Source: Bryobacteraceae bacterium (lineage in GTDB: Bacteria; Acidobacteriota; Terriglobia; Bryobacterales; Bryobacteraceae). From it: a stretch of 64,000 bases of DNA. Position 1 is the first letter of the stretch. Each line of letters opens with the position of its first letter. Positions 59,701 to 64,000 of the stretch are shown in pieces. The stretch spans positions 280,018 to 344,017 of the forward strand of contig JANWVY010000006.1 in assembly GCA_025056455.1 (NCBI GenBank). Reading direction: 5' to 3'. The position numbers and the translations under genes are program-made. The notes beneath the pieces are model-generated. The model had not been told where the DNA came from. It did no database searches and saw only the letters and a program-made list of their open reading frames with translations.

Positions 59701-60568
59701 GATTGCTTTCACCCAGCATATTTCGATAGAAGGAGTTGGCGTTGAGCACCTCATTGCGGATCCGGTAAGAAGCCGAAGCGTGCAGCTCGTTGGTGCCACT
59801 CTTGGTGATCACCTGCACCAGGCTTTGACCCCGCCCATATTCTGCGGAGTAATTGTTGGCTTGAAGGCGCACTTCCTGGATTCCTTCTGGGTTGGGTAGC
59901 ACTGTAGCTTCGTTCCATCCGTGGCCAAGTACGCTGATTCCGTCCACCTGGATATCGTTAGAAAAGGTGTCGCCCCCGTTCACGGAGAAGGCTGAAAAAC
60001 TCCGTCTGCCCTCTGCGCCAATGCCGAAGCCATAGGTGCTCGTTGAATCGTTGAAGCGCGAGTGAGTTTGGACCTGCGGCTGCAGCTGAATATAAAAGAG
60101 GGGGTTGTTTTGAATATTCGGGATGGATTTGATGACTGGTTCGCCGATGGCGTTTTGTACGGTGGCAGAATCGGTTTGCAGAGCAGCAGCGGATGCCTCC
60201 ACGGTAACGGTTGTTTCGACAGTGCCCACTTGAAGCGTGACATCTGCGCGAACAATCGTGGCGGTAGCCACTTCCAGGCTAGCGACATTCGCTGTCTTAA
60301 AACCCGGCTTTTTCACTTCAATGCTATACGTGCTGAAGGGCAGGTAGGGCATAGTGTAAGCCCCCACTTCGTTTGTGCTGGTCTCGTACGAAATGTTTCT
60401 GCGTGTGTCGCGGATTACGACGGTCGCATCCTGCACGGCCGCGCCAGACGGGTCCGTGACGATTCCGAAGATCGTACCAGACCGCACCTGCCCCAAAACG
60501 GTTCGAAGGCCGCCAGCGAGGACAAGCGCCCAGATCATGATGCAGAGCTGCTGACTGAGTCGACTCAT
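56789..60568 (-). CDS. TonB-dependent receptor, Oar-like, with carboxypeptidase-regulatory domain (third copy)
   Basis: A 1259-residue outer-membrane receptor. Signal peptide MSRLSQQLCIMIWALVLAGG, then the regulatory domain (GIVTDPSGAAVQDATVVIRD), a plug (NDIQVDGISVLGHGWNEA, NNYSAEYGRGQSLVQVIT) and a long barrel ending in IEFRLRIRF. It is longer than the other two in this window and differs clearly in sequence, so it is not a recent duplicate. AAAGGAA precedes the ATG. It converges with the GH88/105-type gene and is divergent from a possible membrane-bound regulator. Its ligand is unknown. Confidence 0.9.
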   Translation of the reverse strand: MSRLSQQLCIMIWALVLAGGLRTVLGQVRSGTIFGIVTDPSGAAVQDATVVIRDTRRNISYETSTNEVGAYTMPYLPFSTYSIEVKKPGFKTANVASLEVATATIVRADVTLQVGTVETTVTVEASAAALQTDSATVQNAIGEPVIKSIPNIQNNPLFYIQLQPQVQTHSRFNDSTSTYGFGIGAEGRRSFSAFSVNGGDTFSNDIQVDGISVLGHGWNEATVLPNPEGIQEVRLQANNYSAEYGRGQSLVQVITKSGTNELHASASYRIRNEVLNANSFYRNMLGESNPLSRRPPFKSHLYGGTFGGPLMFPKLYNGKDRTFVFGSFERLQFNRAVDYTRTVPTAAERQGDFSRSVANVGGTPAPLLLYDPLSVRFEGGRFVRTPFPNSIIPQDRLDPAGRFLVNSYPAPNISPLDPVFLLNNYQARFPQQFRRNNFNGRLDHRAGAHNIYVTGGFSFGDILTESGWGPDNPFYSQPEFVGRENRDRNPYLSVGDTWVISPTFVLDARLGLNRVNTRNLAGSVNPALYNQVRVPGEIQALAVPFGGTPHVADGINYWSPLSNTAYLFKIEKQTNWVTNLNLTKIIGRWTVKFGGEYRNSLANFTDNAFPFAIRTSPNFTRATVNASGDPSDALTADRVGHGGASLLLGYGDVFIQPGFALQPALSAKYWALYVQNDWRVNSRLTLNLGLRYDQQPGPTERFNRLMPVDLSASNRWGSPGRWLFPGTSGLSRNYWTNNSQEFQPRLGMAYRIRTNLVFRAGYGLSTIPSNTGFNGGPGHYNMSAFTPYTINTPYGPTPSGVPVGKFYESGVNRVVTPIGANPDDPRLYGSGYMSFVRDDYKTGRLQQWNAAIETQLFRRYQLSATYNGLRGYRLPYSRLPFNSRQFYPDSAIQMFRQEWIANNGTSDPRNIQVPNPFQPAAGDLNAFQAPWNGRTVNRELLFNLWPLLGSYAQVAPIGWNNYHGLTLSLSRQFSNGFLINTHYTWSKALDWVQGEMQLNGGSEAVGNIPGDLDRRNLRNNQRYSDHDIRHRYVATWVYELPFGRGKRWSVENGVVNWILSGWKTGGAYLAQSGTPNNIGGGNTNSINGRPFRIEGAPAEVPKDLQRWYDGRTTVTLPNGQRITPCAFCFLKYNLGAFRGATTTAANGNTILDMLWWGSAATNYGDITGPGRDNLNLSVEKNFKVKERLEFLFSAEATNALNNVQFRPRMRSVSLGALQPTRDPARGLEVGMGTNSNFGTIDASNTFDPRQIEFRLRIRF

Positions 60569-60966
60569 GACGTGTTCCTTTCTTTAGTGCGAATTCTGCG
60601 AGCCAAGCCAGTTCGGGGCGGTAGCAAGAGGGAGCATTCCAATCTCCTCAGACCGGTTCTTTTCTCAAGTCGTGGACAAGTGGGGATTAGACGCCGATCG
60701 AAGTCCAGCCCTTTGGCCTAAAGATCAGCCGGCAACTCACCACCTGACCACCTACACACCCCGGGGCTGCCGGCCAAGTGCCGGATGAGCCCCTCGAAAG
60801 TGATTTCGCGAAGAGGGTGAGACTCTGTACCTCAGGTTCGCCCTGAGTTTAGCCGACCCCTGGCGCTTGGGGAAGGATCAATACGCCAGAGTAACGGGAT
60901 CGGTTCTGGAGAATCATTGGGTTAGATTTGGCGAACGACCCCTTCTGTTACGGGTTACGCGGTAGT
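60569..60966. other. Divergent intergenic region with RNA-hairpin potential
   Basis: 398 bases without a supported gene. It holds a nested stem, GGGGCT...AGCCCC around CCGG...CCGG near 60763-60794, and a CTCAGG/CCTGAG hairpin at 60831-60847. No known riboswitch class was recognised. The stems may form leader structure for the receptor transcript. Confidence 0.3.
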
Positions 60967-62247
60967 ATGCTAACGGATGAGATGGCTGCCCAGCCCCCAG
61001 TTTTGCCCTCTCTTCGAGCCTCTCCTGAAGAGGTTCGTGCGCAACTCACCCGCATCCTAAACAGCAACGCGTTTCGCGGCAGTAAACGGTGCCGGGAGTT
61101 TCTGGCCTTCGTGGTGGAGAATACGTTGGACGGAAAACTAGACCGGCTGAAAGAGCGATGCATCGGGGTTGAACTATTTGGACGGGATGCTTCGTATGAT
61201 ACGCACGAAGACCCGATCGTTCGGGTGAAAGCCAACGAGGTGCGGAAGCGCCTGGCCTTGTACCACAAGCAGGAGGGAGCTGAGGCGCCTTTCCGGATTG
61301 AACTCCCTCCGGGCGGCTATATTGTTTCGATCCTACCGCGAGATACCCCGGGCGAGCAGCCGGTGCCTGCGCCGACTCAATTTCTGTTGGCGTCTACGTC
61401 GCGCAAAAAGCTCGCCATCGCCGCGGCTGCTGGGCTTGCGATCCTCCTGTTCAGCCTTTGGGCATTTCGTGGCTTCCGTTTCGCCAACGAGGTGGAGCGC
61501 TTCTGGGCTCCTATACTCGCTCACCACAAACCCATCTCAATCGTGCTAGGGGAATCGAATCTGTACCAGCTCTCGCGGCGCGTCCAGGACCGCTTTTTAC
61601 AGCTGCACCCAGAATATCTGACCAACCTGGTACCTTACCACCTTGTGCCGACTCCAGATCTTGACATCCGGGTTGAGGATATCGTGCCCGTGTCGAATTT
61701 GAATGTCAGCATGGCCGACGCCGTGGCGATTGCGCAGTTAGCCGTTCTTTTTAACCGGCATCAGCGACCATACCGCCTTGCATTCGGGGCGAACTTTTCG
61801 CCGCCCGATTCCGAGAGCGACGTGCCTGCGGTGGTCATCGGCGCTTTTTCCAACATTGTGAACATCCAGATCACGCGAGATCTCCGCTTTTCCTATCGCC
61901 GGGAGACAACCCCGGCGGGAGCTTCGTGGTTGATCGCCGATCGTGTAACGGGGAAAACGTGGCGGCTGATTGGGGTGTTTCCCAAGCAGGAAACAGACAC
62001 CGACTACGCCCTGGTAACGCGCCTGCTCCGCTCCACCCAAGGCCGCCCAGTCATCGCTTTTGGTGGAATTACGCAGTTCGGGACGCAGGCGGCGGTGGAA
62101 GTACTCACCAACCCGGCTGTGCTCCGCTACTTAGAACAGCTAATCGGGCGGGACTGGCACCGTTTTAATCTGCAGTTTGTGATTGAAACGCGTGTTGCGG
62201 GACGTACCCCCGTTTCGCCGCGCATTGTGATGGCCCATCGCTGGTAG
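60967..62247 (+). CDS. Membrane protein with acidobacterial N-terminal regulatory-like domain
   Basis: A protein of about 426 residues. Residues about 20-125 (VRAQLTRILNSNAF, KRCREFLAFVVENTLDG, LKERCIGVELFGRD, DPIVRVKANEVRKRLALYH and IELPPGGYIVSIL) match an N-terminal domain found in many Acidobacteria proteins. It has winged-helix-like proportions and usually precedes a membrane helix. Here the helix is at about 148-168, followed by a periplasmic part of about 260 residues I do not recognise. The form recalls ToxR/CadC-type one-component regulators. The start at 60967 is preferred to a TTG 13 codons upstream; ATG at 60982 is also possible. It is divergent from the third TonB receptor and could regulate it. 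Confidence 0.65.
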   Translation: MLTDEMAAQPPVLPSLRASPEEVRAQLTRILNSNAFRGSKRCREFLAFVVENTLDGKLDRLKERCIGVELFGRDASYDTHEDPIVRVKANEVRKRLALYHKQEGAEAPFRIELPPGGYIVSILPRDTPGEQPVPAPTQFLLASTSRKKLAIAAAAGLAILLFSLWAFRGFRFANEVERFWAPILAHHKPISIVLGESNLYQLSRRVQDRFLQLHPEYLTNLVPYHLVPTPDLDIRVEDIVPVSNLNVSMADAVAIAQLAVLFNRHQRPYRLAFGANFSPPDSESDVPAVVIGAFSNIVNIQITRDLRFSYRRETTPAGASWLIADRVTGKTWRLIGVFPKQETDTDYALVTRLLRSTQGRPVIAFGGITQFGTQAAVEVLTNPAVLRYLEQLIGRDWHRFNLQFVIETRVAGRTPVSPRIVMAHRW

Positions 62248-62352
62248 GTGAAGGGCGAGGTGCCCTAGCAACGATCTTTACCAATCGCGTCAGCGGTGTT
62301 TGGAACGCTTGCCTTCTTTCCAGGTCAGCTGTCGGTAAGTATTTGAAAGGTT

Positions 62353-62397
62353 TGGTGGACCTGATGGGATTCGAACCCATGACCTCTTCCATGCCAT
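62353..62397 (-). other. 3' fragment of tRNA-Ala(GGC); probable attachment site
   Basis: Read on the minus strand, the 45 bases give the anticodon loop ATGGCAT (anticodon GGC, T33 and A37 in place), the 3' anticodon strand GGAAG, a five-base variable loop AGGTC, a perfect T-arm (ATGGG, TTCGAAT, CCCAT), the 3' acceptor strand CAGGTCC, discriminator A and encoded CCA. The upstream bases (AGACG) do not pair with GGAAG, and there is no GGACCTG 5' acceptor strand, no D-arm and no 5' half. This is therefore not a functional tRNA. A 3' half broken near the anticodon loop is typical of the att site left by a tRNA-targeting integrase. Confidence 0.8.
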
Positions 62398-63225
62398 CGT
62401 CTCCCGGTCAATCACTTGCAAGCGTCGACGCGAGAAACAAAAGACTTAGCGGCGCGTGATTTGGACGCCAATTGGACGCCATGGAGGCGAATTTGAGGTT
62501 TGGACTCCAAACGGACTCCACCAACGGCCTCGGTCCAGGCGGCCGTGGCACGCCACATGCTCACGCGCACGCGCGCGATTGTCCCCGCCTCTCGACGTTT
62601 CTCTCGTGGAGAAAAACGATGCTTCTCTATACATGCAATCGTGCCCAAGATGCCAGCTGCGTCTTCGATGTGGGCTCGGACTTGAGCGACCTCGGCGTGT
62701 GTTGAATTGTGTCTGTAGACATCAACAACCACCGACAAAAAGGAAATGAACAGGACCGAGCGCCCCCTGAAGCTCGCCGCCCATCAGCGCCTGGTTCTTC
62801 CACGAGACGTTGAGGCGCTCGGGGTGTCTACGTGTTCGCCGAGGCGCCTATCTCCGGGCACGACATCCTGGCCTTTGCTGCCAAGTTTGACGACACAAGA
62901 TCCACACGAGGTTCGGATGGCCACCGATTTCAAGGCTCACAAGCCCTCGGTCGAGTTTCCGGCCCTGCGAATTATGCGGTAAAGGTGGTCTGGCTGCGCT
63001 CAGAGTGCTGTCGTCAATTGGGCTTTTGAGCGGCATCCTTGGCTCAGCGGTCTCCAGGCGTCGGAGCACGAAGTTTGAGCACCCAGCAATCAGTCTGATT
63101 GTTGAGTTACCTTCTGCGCAACGCTACAGACGAACTGCGCGCAAGCGACCGATTTGCAGCCGGGCGCCTCTCCGATCTAGCCGTACTGCCAGCATTACGA
63201 GCAGCTGTTTGATGATGGTTTTTTC
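62398..63225. other. Gene-poor stretch inside the probable integrated element
   Basis: About 830 bases with only short, unsupported open frames on both strands and no homology I recognise. It begins with TTGGACGCC direct repeats (62460-62480) and a GCACGCG-rich patch near 62565. It may be decayed coding DNA of the element. No integrase was seen here, although element integrases often lie next to the att site. Confidence 0.4.
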
Positions 63226-63279
63226 TTGACAGTATACCAACTGGTTGGTACACTGCTGTATACCGCCTGGCTGGTATAC
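63226..63279 (+). promoter_or_regulatory. Promoter and two operators of the TetR-VOC operon
   Basis: TTGACA (63226-63231) and TACACT (63249-63254) are 17 bases apart. Two 22-bp inverted repeats overlap and follow: O1 at 63232-63253 with arms GTATACCAAC and GTTGGTACAC, and O2 at 63258-63279 with arms GTATACCGCC and GCTGGTATAC. Each has a two-base TG centre, and the centres are 26 bp apart. O1 fills the -35/-10 spacer; O2 ends at the ATG. This is a textbook layout for TetR self-repression. Confidence 0.8.
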
Positions 63280-63906
63280 ATGCAAGAAGCCAGTACATCC
63301 TCAGCCAAGCTGAAGCTCTTGAACGCTGCGTTGGCGCTTCTCCGGGAGCGCGGCTACACGGATACCACCGTCGATGACTTGTGCCGTGCCGCTGGGGTGA
63401 CCAAAGGCACCTTCTTCCACTATTTCTCGAGCAAGGAGGCTCTGGCTCTCGCCGCCATTCAGCATTGGAACGACTTAACCGGGGCGCTGTTCGCCGGCGC
63501 CTCCTATCAGGCTGTCAGCGACCCCAGGGAGCGGTTGTTCGCATATCTCGACTTCCGCGCCCAGCTCGTACGCGGCGAAACGTGGGAGTTCACCTGCCTG
63601 CTCGGCACGCTCGTCCAGGAGACCTTTGCCACACATCCGGCGCTGCGTGCCGCCTGTGGTGATGGAATCGAGATCCACGCCCGGACGCTGGTGCCTACGA
63701 TCGAAGCGGCCAAGGCGCGGTACGCGCCGGATGCCGAATGGTCCGCCGCAGACTTGGCGCGCCACACGCAAGCTGTGCTGCAAGGCGCTTTCGTGTTGGC
63801 CAAAGCTTTGAATAACCCGCAGATCGTGCTGGATGAGATTGCGCACCTGCGCCGTTACATCGAGCATCTTCTGCCCACATCCCGTAAGAGGAGAGCAATC
63901 AAGTGA
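63280..63906 (+). CDS. TetR/AcrR-family transcriptional regulator
   Basis: A 208-residue repressor. The helix-turn-helix (about residues 10-55) has LLNAALALLRERGYTDTTVD and AAGVTKGTFFHYFSSKEALA. The C-terminal helical part (TCLLGTLVQETFATHPALR) is the ligand-binding domain and looks like the AefR/YxaF-type branch. The start at 63280 (MQEASTSSAKLKLLN) directly follows operator O2; the frame is open upstream through the promoter. It overlaps the next gene by four bases, so the two form an operon. The inducer is unknown. Confidence 0.9.
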   Translation: MQEASTSSAKLKLLNAALALLRERGYTDTTVDDLCRAAGVTKGTFFHYFSSKEALALAAIQHWNDLTGALFAGASYQAVSDPRERLFAYLDFRAQLVRGETWEFTCLLGTLVQETFATHPALRAACGDGIEIHARTLVPTIEAAKARYAPDAEWSAADLARHTQAVLQGAFVLAKALNNPQIVLDEIAHLRRYIEHLLPTSRKRRAIK

Positions 63907-64000
63907 GACTCGAACCCTATCTGTTCTTTGACGGGCAAGCCGAGGAGGCTTTGAAGTTCTACGAGCGCGCGCTCGGCGCCACGGTCGAAGCCAAGATGCG
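63903..64000 (+). CDS. VOC-family (PhnB-like) protein, N-terminal part
   Basis: A GTG at 63903 shares bases with the TetR stop (GTGA). The 32 visible codons start MRLEPYLFFDGQAEEALKFY and continue into ERALGATVEAKM, the N-terminus of PhnB-like glyoxalase/bleomycin-resistance superfamily proteins. The gene runs past the end of the window. Linkage to a TetR regulator suggests inducible expression, perhaps in resistance or detoxification. Confidence 0.8.
   Translation, partial: MRLEPYLFFDGQAEEALKFYERALGATVEAKM

Noticed and set aside
62165..62392. Leftward 75-codon gene beginning MEEVMGSNPIRS
   Set aside because: This peptide is a common artefact of reading through tRNA 3' ends; it overlaps the tRNA-Ala fragment and the end of a real gene.
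62353..62429. Complete tRNA-Ala gene
   Set aside because: The 5' acceptor strand, D-arm and 5' anticodon strand are missing or do not pair.

Overview
The window reads as one contig of a Gram-negative bacterium of the phylum Acidobacteriota, most likely the Bryobacterales/Solibacter branch. The evidence is three very large TonB-dependent receptors of the Oar type (1143, 1143 and 1259 residues, each starting with a carboxypeptidase-regulatory-like domain), a secreted protease built from BACON and SLH domains, a membrane protein with an N-terminal domain familiar from Acidobacteria, a meso-diaminopimelate type MurE, and high-GC coding. The assignment is by family knowledge, not by a database search.

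Layout. 1-6.5 kb: the 3' end of uvrA; a leftward cobalamin nucleotide-loop assembly operon (cobU-cobS-cobC-cobT) ending in a PLP-dependent D-amino-acid enzyme; an orphan osmoprotectant-binding lipoprotein; an Rrf2 regulator with three cysteines. 6.6-12.5 kb: alpha-glucan phosphorylase, a non-coding array of degenerate 20-bp repeats, an unrecognised protein, a zinc-ribbon protein and a sorbitol-dehydrogenase-like enzyme. 12.5-15.4 kb: a leftward peroxide-defence cassette (Fur/PerR-type repressor, rubrerythrin, heterodisulfide-reductase-like Fe-S protein, DUF3501) with a 6-1-6 Fur box between the -35 and -10 of its promoter. 15.6-19.7 kb: the first TonB receptor with a strong terminator, and a YdcF-like protein. 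20-36.7 kb: a complete rightward dcw cluster, mraZ-rsmH-ftsL-ftsI-murE-murF-mraY-murD-ftsW-murG-murC-ftsQ-ftsA-ftsZ, lacking murB and ddl. 36.9-45 kb: the secreted metalloprotease, a mutarotase-like protein, an orphan gluconate-dehydrogenase subunit 3, folC, plsC-like acyltransferase, an amidohydrolase and a possible 23-residue membrane protein. 45.3-49.9 kb: a two-gene operon of a SNF2/RapA-type helicase and an Hsp70-like ATPase with a cysteine-rich insert; this is the best candidate for an undescribed system. 50-62.2 kb: two TonB receptors with a Tat-exported protein, a GH88/GH105-type hydrolase and a possible membrane-bound regulator, which looks like a plant-polysaccharide utilisation region. 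62.35-64 kb: a 45-bp 3' fragment of tRNA-Ala(GGC), the usual scar of tRNA-targeted integration, followed by about 830 bp without genes and a TetR-VOC operon with two operators; this is probably the edge of an integrated element continuing past the window.

The dcw genes make lipid II and the divisome as one transcription unit, probably repressed by MraZ. The cob genes attach the lower ligand to corrinoids. The Fur-rubrerythrin cassette removes peroxide. No CRISPR array, rRNA, complete tRNA or insertion sequence was seen.
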